A stretch of 64,000 nt of DNA, from the NCBI GenBank assembly GCA_946811695.1, contig OX328125.1, forward strand, positions 111,265,967 through 111,329,966, given 5' to 3'. The position numbers were made by a program, and so were the translations under genes. This document shows positions 51,051-61,901 of the stretch, one piece after another. A model generated the notes under the pieces. That model did no database searches and was not told where the DNA came from. It was given only the letters and a program-made list of their open reading frames with translations. The number at the start of each line of letters is the position of its first letter. The stretch's first letter is position 1. This stretch comes from Gonocerus acuteangulatus (taxonomy: Eukaryota; Arthropoda; Insecta; Hemiptera; Coreidae).

Positions 51051-52374
51051 ATATTGTCATTACTGTGTAATCATCTTATATCCTTTATAAAAATAAATCT
51101 TCTTTACAGATGCAATCATTGTGATTCTTATACCGAGTACGAATCTTACATATATATATCAGCTGTTCCAGATTGCGTGATGAGATTGACCTCTTAAGCA
51201 GGTTTCCACCCTATCTTAAACTTATCCTTATTACCTTAGTAATAATATTATCTTTAGTTTTTCTATCATGTAGTAAATGACATATCAGCAGGCTTACAGT
51301 CAAGTTGGCTTTGAATTTCGGCCCTACCTGACACTGCCCAAGCCTTCAGCAGTTTGACGCAGGATTACATTTGAGCAGGTGGAGTGTGGGCTCCCTACAT
51401 CATATTCGCAACCTATCACGAAGAAATGCATGTTGTTGGGAGTCTTCGAACCCAGGTATCAGATTGTATCATCATATCGTCGATGCAAATGCTAAGTATC
51501 GAATGTGAAAAAAAACGCATTTTTTATTTCCAATCTTTACTGATTGCTGTTGCACAGACGGCCGGCAAACTCTCGAGTCTAAGTTCACTCAGTGAAAGGG
51601 GATTGTAACCACTGTCAAAAGGTCCAATCTGCCGACTTTTTCACTGTCCAAAAGAAAATTAATAAATAAAAGTATTTTCACTTTGGAAAGTGGTGATTTT
51701 CACATTCGATAGTTTGCATTTGAATCGACGATATAATCCTGATAAATTCACAACATGCAGCGCCCAATTTCAAAAACAAAGATATTGATTTAGGAAAAAA
51801 TAAATATGACCAACGTCTAAATATACAGTTTTTTATTCAATTTATTTATGTAGATATTTAACGTACACTTATACATAATAAAGAATTTTGGGACGAGTTA
51901 TCTACAGGTAACCACCCTTTCCTAGTCAGGACAGAGCTGGTGCATTTAGTAGTGTACTCACGCTTTAGCACTCACAGCCATCCGGTCACCATATTTTATA
52001 TTATCACACAATAAGTAAAAATAAGAACACAATTATATAAATATATATTATTTTTAATGAAAAATACTTTTAAATATTTCTACTTTTGGGTTACGGATGT
52101 ATTTTTCATATTATCAAGTATTTAAATCGACTTATTTTGGTCGACTCAAATTTTCGAATCGAAATGAAATCCGAATTTCGTAGGTAATTGCATGTAATCG
52201 TGAAATCTATCCGATCGAAGATCAAACCATATCGAAGATCGATTCATATCGAAGATAGATCTTCTGAGCCTAGAAGATGGATCTTTTGAATCGATCAGAA
52301 CTCGCCGATCTTTTTTGTGGATCGATCTTTTCATTTCGATTCGAATCGATTCAAAAGAACGATTCATATGATCA
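51051..52374. other. Downstream flank of the channel gene
   Basis: 51140-51215 resembles an H1 3' module (TTCCAGATTGCGTGATGAG). 52140-52370 is rich in GATCGAAGATC-type words. A candidate minus-strand polyadenylation signal (AATAAA, seen as TTTATT) lies near 51840, about 535 bp beyond the stop codon; this is only a guess. Confidence 0.35.
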
Positions 52375-53028
52375 TCAGAGAGTATTGGTCAAACCCCTGA
52401 CATTTCTACGCTTTGTCTTGTTCTTCACCATGCGGTAAATCTGCTGTACATCTCGAGTCAGGTTATCAATCTTGGCATTCAGGAAATCGATTTCAGCCTG
52501 TTCGTCCCTGTTGAGCACCGCATGCAGTATGGACGACACCACATCCGCTGGCAAAGGGTTAACAACGCTGTGTTTCCTCTTGTTCGGCCAGACTTCCGTA
52601 GAATCGGAAGCTGACCTATACCCCTGGAGCTTCTCGAACACCCGACCCGGTAGCCAGATGAACCATCCGTCCTTGTAGCATATCTTCTCAAAAAGGACGA
52701 GGAACTGCGCTTTCTTCGCCATCCTCTTAGACTTCCCTTGGTTCTCGAGTTCCGTAACGTCGGTCACAGACATCCCTACCATGAGATTGGTCAGAACCAT
52801 CACGACAAGAATGACGAAGCCCAAGTAGAGAACTCTGCCGAGAACGGCGATCGCATCGGTCATCTCTGCCGCATCTTCGCCGAAAACTCCGTTGTAGTCC
52901 AACTCTACCATCATGATGACAACTTTGGACAAGGTGGCTCCTATAGAAGAGAAAGGATATTGCCCATCGAACAGGATTAGGAAGGCAAAGGCGAATCCTA
53001 TCAGCAGGAAAACAAATATCGCCAAAAC
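52375..53028 (-). CDS. TRPA-family channel, last exon (S5, pore, S6, C-terminal tail)
   Basis: Minus strand, acceptor TTTTTTGGTTACAG then GTTTTGGCG; phase 0; stop TGA at 52375. It encodes 217 residues. Residues 1-20 (VLAIFVFLLIGFAFAFLILF) are S5; about 25-50 are the pore loop (PFSSIGATLSKVVIMMVELDY); about 65-95 are S6 (VLYLGFVILVVMVLTNLMVG). The cytosolic tail has basic stretches and a heptad-like coil (AEIDFLNAKIDNLTRDVQQ). Layout and the S4-S5/S6 text match the TRPA subfamily (TRPA1, pyrexia, painless and relatives), non-selective cation channels of the plasma membrane used in thermal and chemical sensing. I cannot say which paralogue. The filter segment reads MVELDY. Confidence 0.88.
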   Translation of the reverse strand, partial: VLAIFVFLLIGFAFAFLILFDGQYPFSSIGATLSKVVIMMVELDYNGVFGEDAAEMTDAIAVLGRVLYLGFVILVVMVLTNLMVGMSVTDVTELENQGKSKRMAKKAQFLVLFEKICYKDGWFIWLPGRVFEKLQGYRSASDSTEVWPNKRKHSVVNPLPADVVSSILHAVLNRDEQAEIDFLNAKIDNLTRDVQQIYRMVKNKTKRRNVRGLTNTL

Positions 53029-53097
53029 CTGTAACCAAAAAATATCACATCTTTTCAGGAAATAAAAATTATTTAAAAAAAATTAATTTCGTTTATA

Positions 53098-53958
53098 GGC
53101 TTCTGCTCAAATCCAGGAACATAAATATGCTTTAGGTCCACCCGACCAACCTATGTAATGTACTGTATAACATACAGTCTCCTTTGTCGTACATGGCCAC
53201 CGAGCATGCGCGAACGCCAACGGACACTTTTTTTGACGCTTTTATGTAACGCTTTTCCCAGTTTATTCATCGCTAAAACATATTTATGCTAAAATATTTC
53301 TGGCATAGAAAAAAAAAAACTTATCAGGCCACGAGGGCCCTGAGGGGCAGATACTATAGAGGTATCTGATTCATGACCATGCGGCGCACTAGGGAGACAG
53401 TGTGGTCAGTACTACGCTCCGGCTGCCTGATTTTCCACTTTGCTGCGTCGACTGCGCCAAGGTCGCTTGGGTGCTTTGCTGGTCGTAGCACCCAAGGGAC
53501 GGTCAGGGAGGCCGAATTCAACCCATGAACGAAGACACTAGAAGATAAAAATCGTTAGTGCTTGCTCGGGATTTGAACTCAGGTCCTCCAGCTTATTAGT
53601 CCAGTGCTCTACCACTGAGCTAACCTCGTCCTCATTTCTGGCATAGATTCCAGCAAAAATAAGTGGAAAGAGGTGCGCAGTGATGAAACGTCCTACCGCC
53701 ACGCCCCTCAGAATGTTAAGGGTAAACTCTATATTGTAACTTTTAGCATAAATATGCTTTAGCGATGACTAAACTGAAAAAAAAAGTTACAAAAAAGCGT
53801 TACAAAAAAGTGTCACAAAGAAGTGTCCACTGGCGTTCGGGCATGCGCGGTAGCCATGTACGGAAAAGAAGACTGTACGTTATACTTTACATTACATAGG
53901 TCTGTCAGGTGCACCTAAAGCATATTTATGTTCCTGAATTTGAGCATAAGACTCTAAA
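53098..53958. mobile_element. Fold-back repeat with SINE inserted in its loop
   Basis: Arms 53098-53300 and 53745-53958 match inversely (AACATAAATATGCTTTAGGT; GGCGTTCGGGCATGCGCGG; TTTTAGCATAAATATGC). The SINE at 53325-53632 separates them. The loop copy GCATAAATATGCTTTAGCGA is itself palindromic. Class unknown. Confidence 0.65.
53325..53632 (-). repeat. tRNA-Ile-derived SINE
   Basis: Minus-strand copy: GAGGTTAGCTCAGTGG (A box), GAGTTCAAATCCCG (B box), CTAATAA anticodon loop; it lacks a TA tail and differs internally (GTGCTACGACCAGC insertion). Confidence 0.85.
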
Positions 53959-54372
53959 CGATTTTAGCATAAATATGCTTTAGCGATGAGTAAACTAAAA
54001 AAAAAAAAATACAAAAAACTGGCACAGAAAAGTGTCCGCTGGCGTTCGCGCATGTGCGTTAGCCATGTACGAAGAAGAAAACGTTATTTTTCTCATTTTT
54101 TTTATAGGCTTACATGTTTCCTTGAATAATCAAAAAATAGATTTTATTTATGAGCGCCCGCAATGAAGGCGGATCGCACGACTGAAGATTTAACCCTTAG
54201 GATGGACAGGAATTTGGCCGTTTCCAGGTAAAGCGGTAACAGAACAAGCGAATAGAGGAAGTTTGATTGACTCCTGCCATACGGCTATGCTAGTCCTTTA
54301 AGGGTTGAACAGTTCAAATAATTACTGAAAATTATTGTCCACTTTCCAAAGAATAGACCAGATTGTAGATAC

Positions 54373-54612
54373 CTGAAAAACATTAGCAGCAACTTCGAAG
54401 AACATCAACACATGTACCCATCTCGGATTGCGAGCAAACAGGAATAGCAGCTGTACCCAAGCGAGGAGTACTGACATCGAAGTGACATATCGCACCCATG
54501 GGAGTCCGTCAGGTAGGACACTCACAGCACTACTGCTGGCGATCACTGACCACTTCACCCAAGTCTCGGAGTCTATCAGGTAGCTTTGGTCTGGGCGGGA
54601 GTTGGCGATCTC
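54373..54612 (-). CDS. TRPA-family channel, exon with S3-S4
   Basis: 80 codons, acceptor ATTTTGCAG|GAGATC and donor TTTCAG|GTATCT, phase 0 at both ends. Encodes EIANSRPDQSYLIDSETWVK (extracellular S2-S3 side), then WSVIASSSAVSVLP and VTSMSVLLAWVQLLFLFAR as S3 and S4, and the S4-S5 linker NPRWVHVLMFFEVAANVFQ. The reading frame joins the next exon as NVFQ-VLAIF, typical TRPA text. Within the 1-kb coding neighbourhood this exon is the most hydrophobic apart from the pore exon. Confidence 0.87.
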
Positions 54613-54856
54613 CTGCAAAATAGAGGTTACACTTTCCAAACATTGCCCAACATAGTAATGCACTACAAAACTAAAAAACTAATTTTACTGCTATATTTAA
54701 CTTTAAAAAAAATCGAACAGCTAAAAAGTAAAGTTAGACAGAAACAAAAACCCGTTCAAAAGAAGAAAACAATTTAGAAGTTTTATGCATTTGTTTCTCT
54801 GATTTACGTCTCCCCAAATTATTTCAAAACTTTTTTGTTGTTGAAAATTATTTAAG

Positions 54857-54861
<5 letters not shown>

Positions 54862-54930
<69 letters not shown>
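54862..54930. repeat. (TA)n microsatellite in TRPA intron
   Basis: TA tract within the 405-bp intron 54613-55017. Confidence 0.9.
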
Positions 54931-54933
<3 letters not shown>

Positions 54934-55017
54934 ATAAAGTTTTATAAAAACAGTGCTTATTTTCATGGCTGAGTATGCTACGGTGTATTATTCGGGTATG
55001 ATGAAATCATTACTTAC

Positions 55018-56046
55018 CAAAAGTAGGATAGGCACGGTCATGAATAGGACAACGCTCCTACAAGCGTAGGCATACGCAGGCACGTCATAAACATACTGAG
55101 CCAATGAGAATCCTGTAAGGGCTAACATGTGCATGACGAAGATGGAAACAACAAGATGGAAGAAAATTCGGAGCTTCTTCCACTTGAAGAAGAGAAAGCT
55201 TTCTGTGAGCGGATGAAGGAAGAGTTTGTGTCTGAGCTTTTCGTGGTTGCACTTGATGAAGGCTTCGATGACGCCGAGTTGTCTGCCATTCTTCTTCTTG
55301 CAGGCGAGCAAACAGCTGTAGTTGAGTGTCAGTTTGAAGTCCTCGCTGTCTTCTCGACGATCCGACTTTATGATGAAGCTGTCTAGCAGCTGATCTAGCA
55401 TGCTCACGCAGTTCGGCATGTTGTAATAGATCAGATCTAGGGCGCTCTTATTGGATGTTCTATCCCAAGCCGCGATGTTCGCACCGTTCTTCAGAAGAAG
55501 CATGGCGCACTCGCTGTGTCCGTTGAACGCCGCCAAAATGAGAGGCTCGCGTTTCTTGGCGTCTTTAGCTTTGATGAGATCTTGCGAATTGTAGTTCCTG
55601 AGGATTATCTCGAGTGCCCTTAGTCTTCCGAGCTTGGCGGCTACATGGATGACCGTCCCGCCGCCGTGTTCTTCGTTCTGAAGTCCCACCGGGACCGGGA
55701 CGTTCTCCCGGAAGTCCAGCAAGTAATCAAGACAGAGGTTAGCGTCTTCCAGGACGGCCAGATGCAAGGGAGTCAGACCGTCCTTGTTGAAACTGCTGAA
55801 GTAATCGTCCCCGTACATGTCCTCGCTCTCCAACTTCTTCTTGATAAGTCGGAGGACATTGATTGCGTTCGCTTTGACTGCTTCGTGTACGAGCGAGTTC
55901 TCGTTGACAAGGAGTTTCTTCTTAATCCAGTGGAAGTCCATTGCGTTCTTGTTGAAGTCAAGAAGTGTCTCGACACAGCGAACATCTCCAGACTGTATAG
56001 CCCTGAGCAGTGGGGTGTAGCCCTCATTGTCGATCATATTCACGTC
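55018..56046 (-). CDS. TRPA-family channel, ankyrin and S1-S2 exon
   Basis: 343 codons, acceptor TATTTTTACAG|GAC and donor CTTTTG|GTAAGT, phase 0 at both ends. At least five ankyrin repeats: NEGYTPLLRAIQSGDVRCVE, NSLVHEAVKANAINVLRL, DGLTPLHLAVLEDANLCLDY, GGTVIHVAAKLGRLRALEII and REPLILAAFNGHSECAMLLL. A linker follows with conserved-looking FIIKSDRREDSEDFKLTLNY, then HPLTESFLFFKWKK before S1 (IFFHLVVSIFVMHMLALTGF) and S2 (ACRSVVLFMTVPILLL). The HPL...KWKK pre-S1 text is a TRPA signature. Ankyrin repeats form the cytosolic part of the channel. Confidence 0.9.
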
Positions 56047-56387
56047 CTGTAAAAATAAACAGATCAGAAATTAATTTTTCATTTATTTCAAGTTCAATAC
56101 AATTAGAATGCAACAACAAAATAATTAGTGAAATTTTACAGCTCCTATGCAAACTAAACCATTTAAATTGGACTACCTCATTATTTATACCGAAATCACT
56201 GGATTGGAGTTACCTCAACGCGTTTTCCTCACATCCTCTCATGGAAATATTTTAATAAAAATCACAATTGATTATTTTCTCATCTCACAGCCTCGATGAA
56301 AGCTTTAAAAAATAAAAAATGTAATCGTATTAACCCTTTTGTCCGATACCAACGTCAAAATTTCAACTGTCAACGATCTCTAATAAA

Positions 56388-56580
56388 TCATATTTTTTCG
56401 GCGTACCAACCTTTGGGCCGGGTTAAATGTAAGTTGCCACCCTACAAATAAACCAAAGGTAATAATTAGTTTTCTCTGTCGGTCACCCATCCAAGTTCCT
56501 GCCACCCCCGACTTTCCATAACGTCGGTGATCATCGGTAACCGGTATATTTAGCTTGGTTTTCACAATTGCCAAAAGTTC
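56388..56580 (-). repeat. 5S rRNA-derived SINE or 5S pseudogene
   Basis: The minus strand reads ACCGGTTACCGATGATCACC, then a GTCGG stretch, then ACTTGGATGGGTGACCG, the order and wording of 5S rRNA (internal control region) with substitutions such as GGCAGGAACTTGG. About 70 bp of unrelated sequence follow, with tail GGTACGCCGAAAAAA. This is the layout of 5S-derived SINEs. The tail phrase recurs at 60637-60650. Confidence 0.7.
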
Positions 56581-56659
56581 CTAAATAATTTGATTTCTAA
56601 AGAAATTAAGTCCATTATAATTTTTGAAGGGTAGTTTTACTGAATAAAGAAGTTATGAC

Positions 56660-56712
56660 TTCATGTATTTTTTACGGCGCATTAACTCTATGTCAATCAG
56701 CACCCAAGTTTC
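56660..56712 (-). repeat. SINE tail fragment
   Basis: GGTGCTGATTGACATAGAG and ATGCGCCGTAAAA on the minus strand match the tail of the SINE at 42965-43182 (GCTAATGACCTAGATG, ATGTGCCGTAAAA). Confidence 0.5.
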
Positions 56713-57202
56713 ACAGCCGGTTTCTCGCTAAAACAAAATCTACATAGATGAACATTTTAACGGATCGAAGATTGTGTCCTTTACAAAATGATGTCATTCC
56801 TAATTGTTTCCCCGAGTTCATTACACTTAGAATGTTTATCATTTTCGATTTATTGAATAAAATATACGAATATTTGAAAACTGCTAAATTGTAAATAAGA
56901 AATAAAACCGTTCTTCTTAAGTTAATATCCAGAAGCAAGCAGAATTTATAGCTCTTGCCAGGAATCAAGATAAAACTTTGTTTCAAAGGAATAGATTGTT
57001 TTTCACGCTAGAAAGAGATAATGTATTCCTCCAATATTCTTGATTACTACAGAATTCCTGGCCGTTCCATTTAGTAATAGTTTCAATCTATTTAGAAGCC
57101 TATAAAATACAAACCAATTTGCATTACGAAGTGGAGATATTCAGGGGTCGGACATAAGTGGTAATAAAATAACATTTTCTAATATAAAACTAAATAAAAT
57201 TT

Positions 57203-57240
57203 GCCAACGTTTCGATTTGAGTTTGGAGTCTTCGTCAGAT
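57203..57240 (-). ncRNA. Degenerate hammerhead-like motif (Penelope type)
   Basis: Minus strand: CTGACGA, about 18 nt, then GAAACGTTGG. Core halves fit CUGANGA/GAAA, but helix II is poorly paired, so it is a relic at best. Confidence 0.4.
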
Positions 57241-57499
57241 CTGTATGTAAAGAGCATATAGTCCAAGAGCATATAGTCCAAGAGCATCAACATGTGGGAG
57301 TCCAACAATATTTTCGGTTTTCTTTTCTGAGGGGAAGAAACCTCCCGTTCATCTGAGTTGGCTCTTGTAAATAGATCTCCCATCTAGTGGAAAACCGTCA
57401 TGATTCCGTCTTAGCTGCTGTGGGCACTGGTCAGTATTTTTTACATTGATTGAGAAGAGGGTGTTAAAACGAAATGAAACAATTGTGATCCTATTCCGA

Positions 57500-57949
57500 G
57501 ACTTATGTCCTTTAGCGACATTTCTGAATTTGACAGGTTAAATAATTTGAAGGTTTCTAGGTTGATAGCACGACAGGAAAAGATAGGTAAGGAATTCCAT
57601 AGCGAGGTGGCGCAGGCGATAAATTACTTTTCGTATACAAATGCTGTGCAGGTGGGAAGGAATATAAAGATGGGAGAGATGAGATCGGGTGTTACGGGAG
57701 TGAACAGAGGATTTAAATTTAAGGAGTTGAAAAATATAAGAAGGTCTACGGGATTGAATTACTTGGTAAAGGACAAAGCCGAGGAAGTACTGTCGACGAT
57801 AAAGAGGGACTAGCCGATTCAACTCGTGGTATGAGTGTGATATGTGGGAGTCTCTGGCGATTCCGAGGATAAAACGAATGAAACAGTTCACGAGGCGTTG
57901 GATTTTGCCTCGAGATGGCCAGAAAGTCCACCGTACACCAAACAACCAT
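57500..57949 (-). pseudogene. CR1/Jockey-like non-LTR C-terminal fragment
   Basis: The minus strand encodes HELNRLVPLYRRQYFLGFVL, then NTRSHLSHLYIPSHLHS and a basic end, matching the post-RT region of CR1/Jockey-type proteins (LxxRR, FLY, TRS, R..WN.LP order), in one main frame 57945-57538. Upstream pieces such as VVWCTVDFLAISRQN continue out of frame. Heavily decayed. Confidence 0.5.
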
Positions 57950-58174
57950 AGTCAAACTGGGGGAATAATAGGGAGGTTACAAGGAGTCGACGGGTCTTTG
58001 TTGGCAGAAGAGGTTGAGCTTTCTCAGGATAAATATGGATCAACGGGATATTTGAGTAATATAAAATATCTTACTACCAAATATCACACAAATTGGACCA
58101 GTTTTGTTTTTCAAATCGGATCGTTCTAACTAACGACTGTCCGAAAGACCTTTATTTTCGTGATAAATTCACCT
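57950..58174. repeat. Left ~225-bp direct repeat flanking the RTE-like element
   Basis: From AGTCAAACTGGGGGAATAAT to GATAAATTCACCT; the right copy is 59845-60067 with only a few differences (ATCAACGGG/ATCGACGGG; GAGTAAT/GAGAAAT). Confidence 0.9.
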
Positions 58175-59844
58175 TACTTACTTACTTACAGACGGGCACT
58201 ACAGTCCGTGAAGGACCAAGGCCTCAGCCAACAGCTTATTCCAGGCATCTCTATCTGTTGCAAAACGCCTCCAACGTTGGATTCCTGTCTCCTTCAAATC
58301 CTTCTCCACGTCGTCCAGCCAGCTCAATTGAGGTTTTCCCCGCCTTCTTCTGCCAACCGGCATTCCATAGAGAAGTTTTCTTGGCAATCTTTCCGGGGTC
58401 ATTCTCTCGACGTGTCCCAACCATTTGAGTCTTTGATGTTTTATAAAACAAATTATGTCTGGGTCTCCATACAGCGTTTTCAGCTCCTGATTAGTTCTTA
58501 TTCTCCAGAAGTCGCCACACTTTACCGGGCCATATATCCTTTTGAGTACCTTCCGCTCCGAGACTAGCAGCATCCTTGTACTTTCTTTGGTTAGTACCCA
58601 TGCCTCGCTTCCATATGTGACCACTGGGCGAATAACTGTCTTATAAATATGGACCTTTGCCTTCCTGGAGAGCCCCTTGAACCTCAACACTTTCTGCACC
58701 CCAAACAGACACCTATTTCCTGCAGCGATTCGGGCTTTAATGTCTGGCACTACACTACACTCAGCTGAAATTATGCTTCCCAAGTACTTGAACTGACTGC
58801 AGCTTTTGAAGGTAACACCTCCAAATTCTACTGGCTCTTCTTCGTCATTCTGTGTTTCTTTTGGTGTGCCCATGTACACAGTCTTGCCTTCATTGATTTC
58901 TAGTCCAAATTCCTTGGCCGCACTAAGAAATTCTTCAGGGCGCCTGCTAATGCTGACATTGTCCTCGCTGAAATGACTACATCATCGGCATACGCCAGGT
59001 GCTGTGTCAGTCTATTGAAAATTGTGCCTCCAGGGTTCGTCCTTATTTTACGTATGGCGAATTCAAGGACCAAATTAAATAGTACTACAGAAAGGGGATC
59101 CCCTTGACGAAGTCCCTTGGATACTAAAAAGCTGTCGGATATGTTTTTATTAATTTTTATCCTACAAATAGTGTCCTTTACAGTCATTTTAATAAGGCGT
59201 ATTAACTTACGTGGCATACCCAATGAGTCCAAACCCTGAAACATTTTTTCCCGATCTACATTGTCATATGCCTGCTATAAATCTATAAATAAATGATGCA
59301 GCATTACATTATATTCATGAGTCTTTTCCAACATCTGCCTAAAAGTGAAAATGTGATCCGTGGTCGCCCTTCCTGGTCTGAAACCACATTGGTACTCACC
59401 AATCTCTTTCACAGCCCATGCCATTACTCTTCTGCTGATTGCTATAGTGAGCACTTTATAGGCAACCCCAAGTAAGGAAATCCCTCTGTAATTTTCCTTT
59501 CTTGTAGATTGGGCAAATAAGAGCCTCAGACCATTCACCTGGCATGTTTTCAGAGGTCCATATATCAAAAATGATCTGATAAAGTTCTTCCCAAACGTCT
59601 GGTCCAGCGTATTTTAGCATTTCTGGATGTATTCCATCTTTGCCTGGTGCCTTATTATTTTTTAAGCCCATGATAATTTCAATTAAATCTTCTATTTCCG
59701 GTGGGAGTTCCTCATCTTCTATTCCTAGACCGTCGAATTCCAGGGGTTCGCTACTGGGTGCCAAGACTTCCTTATGCCCTTCAGTATTTCCTAAGAGCTC
59801 CTTGAAATACTTCATCCATCTGCACAGGACATCCCTCTTTTCAC
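58175..59844 (-). pseudogene. RTE-like non-LTR retrotransposon, 5'-truncated reverse transcriptase
   Basis: Minus strand, in order: NNKAPGKDGIHPEML, YRGISLL, QCGFRPGRATTDHIF, FIDL-stop-QAYDNVDRE (motif A), GLRQGDPLS, AYADDVV (catalytic YADD), then FKYLGSIISAE, YKTVIRPVVTYGSEAW and QRLKWLGHVERM, the RTE/BovB-type C-terminal text. RT copies element RNA into the target. Defects: TAG inside motif A at about 59272, frameshifts near 59510 and 58925, no endonuclease. The 3' end (left) carries short TAAG repeats before the flanking direct repeat, as RTE elements often end in microsatellites. Clade assignment is from motif text alone. Confidence 0.85.
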
Positions 59845-60067
59845 AGTCAAACTGGGGGAATAATAGGGAGGTTACAAGGAGTCGACGGGTCTTTGTTGGC
59901 AGAAGAGGTTGAGCTTTCTCAGGATAAATATGGATCGACGGGATATTTGAGAAATATAAAATATCTTACTACCAAATATCACACAAATTGGACCAGATTT
60001 TTTTCAAATCGGATCGTTCTAACTAACGACTGTCCGAAAGACCTTTATTTTCGTGATAAATTCACCT
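59845..60067. repeat. Right ~223-bp direct repeat flanking the RTE-like element
   Basis: Partner of 57950-58174; its inner edge coincides with the point where the RT reading frame ends. Confidence 0.9.
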
Positions 60068-60806
60068 GCAGGAGGTGTTTGCCTTTTTCCCACCAATCCT
60101 TGGGGTATCTTCCAAGTAGTAGATCTTAGTCAAATCTCGAGGTCCCAGAAGATCGACTCTCTAGAACTTTCTTCGGTTTTCTTCCCGATTCACAAGCATA
60201 AACCACTTAAGCTGCCGGGATTTAAGTGTGGTTCATACTTCTGTCACCTCAAGCTGTTCCTCATCCTTTCATTTCTGATCCAATCTCTTCTTGTCATTCC
60301 TTCAGCTCCCCTCAGAAACGTATCAAGCATTGTCCAACTTTCACTCCCTTAAGTTAGGATCGAGAGATAGACAGATTTGTATTTCTGCCTTTCAGTCAAC
60401 AAAATCACTTCCCAGTGGCCGATTATGCTATTACATAGCTGGAGTTAAACTTAATAGGCCTTTGCTATTCTTTGACACAACGTTGGGCCAATCTTGTCAG
60501 AACACCTTATTGGTGTCTCTAAATAGGTAAATTCCGGCACAACTTCTAATTCCTCCCGTTGAAGATAAGATGAACATCTTGTTCTTTACGGTACAGAACT
60601 AAGATCATGATTTTAGAAGCGTCAATAACCATTATTTTTCGGCGTACCTCTTCTTCCCATTATATTAGAACATCCTGTATTTTCCTTCTTGAATCAATAA
60701 TTAGAACAACATCGACCAACGGATAAAGATATTTTAATATTTCCGGATCATCAGATAACGCCAGTATGATTACTAAATATACATCGGATAGTAAAACCTC
60801 TCTTAC

Positions 60807-61022
60807 CTTCTTGTGTGCCCGTTCTAACAGCGCCTTGAGTATCTCAGGGTTCTTCTTCCTCGCTGCAACATGCAACACCGTCTCCTTGCTCTTCGAGACC
60901 TGTCTGATCTTGGGTTCATGTCCTAACAACACTTCGATACCTGGTGCCCACTCCTTCTCTACTGCCAGGTGTAGTGGTGTCCGTTCTTCCAAGTCTCCGG
61001 AATGCATGGCAGAGTTATCCTT
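60807..61022 (-). CDS. TRPA-family channel, ankyrin exon
   Basis: 72 codons if the acceptor is GCACCGAG|AAG at 61023; a second acceptor AG three bases further (exon from 61019) is possible and would drop one Lys. Donor AAGAAG|GTAAGA at 60806. Phase 0 at both ends. Encodes DNSAMHSGDLEERTPLHLAV with two ankyrin repeats (EERTPLHLAVEKEWAPGIEV and KETVLHVAARKKNPEILKAL). It joins the next exon as AHKK-DVNMIDNEG, continuing the repeat register. Confidence 0.87.
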
Positions 61023-61304
61023 CTCGGTGCAAAAAAAAAAAAAAAAAATTAATTAATTAAAAAGAATGTGTTAATAAAAGAAGTAAGCTGTATATATTGG
61101 TACTAGTTATATTTTTTTCGTCAAGCTTATTTAAAATTATATATTATTTGATAATGATTATATTTATTACGTTAGGTACATATCAAGTTCGGAATAATTA
61201 ACGTCACCAATATAAACTAATAATTTAAACAATTTTGGGGACTCCTAACACTTTCTTGAAGAATCTATGGATCCTTCCCCACCCTCACTTCAACTTTTAC
61301 ACAG

Positions 61305-61396
<92 letters not shown>

Positions 61397-61400
61397 TACG
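61305..61400. repeat. (TA)n microsatellite in TRPA intron
   Basis: TA tract with rare C interruptions in the 879-bp intron 61023-61901; the rest of that intron is AT-rich with nothing recognised. Confidence 0.9.
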
Positions 61401-61901
61401 TATATTTCTTTTACTCGCTAAGATTATTTATCATTACATATATGTTTTAATAATGATTATATTCAGTATGTAATATATTTACTTAATTATTTAATTTTTA
61501 CGTCCATTTATAATAGACACAGTATTTTTGGAAGGGTTTCATTGATTTAAATGTTATTTAAAAAAATGTTAAGAATAATTATTATTAAATATACAATATA
61601 AGTGCGCATACATATATATCTTACAAAAGCAAACTAATAATAAATAAAATAGTAAACATTAAGAATAAAGAAAGTAATATAGAAATGTGCTAATAAAAGT
61701 AGTATGCTTACCTATAGTATCTATTATACATCGTCCCTACTATGTCAAACTATCGAATATGCAAATCGGAGAAAACTAGGGAACTAACATATGGTGAGTT
61801 TGATATGTAATATTAAGGCTTTAAACAAATCTTCAAAAATCGTGTAACGTTAAGTGAGCAGCTGCTTGCAATAAACCCTGGTTATAAGCTTGGCAACCAA
61901 C

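Larger units (their letters stand above)
53029..54372 (-). other. Intron of the TRPA gene
   Basis: Donor CAG|GTATCT at 54372 and acceptor ACAG at 53029. Contains a fold-back element (53098-53958) with a nested SINE, and a third partial copy of its arm at 53965-54085. Confidence 0.8.
56047..60806 (-). other. 4.8-kb TRPA intron filled with retroelements
   Basis: Donor AAGAAG|GTAAGA at 60806. Holds a 5S-derived SINE, a Penelope-type hammerhead motif, a CR1/Jockey-like fragment and an RTE-like element between long direct repeats. Unassigned stretches: 56047-56385, 56710-57200 and 60068-60660, where no frame or repeat could be supported. An additional small exon cannot be excluded. Confidence 0.75.

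Noticed and set aside
55129..56052. Plus-strand ORFs opposite the ankyrin exon
   Set aside because: They are antisense shadows; ankyrin motifs, splice sites and phase all support the minus strand.
56455..56575. Functional 5S rRNA gene
   Set aside because: Many substitutions in the internal control region, isolated in an intron, and followed by a SINE-like body and tail.
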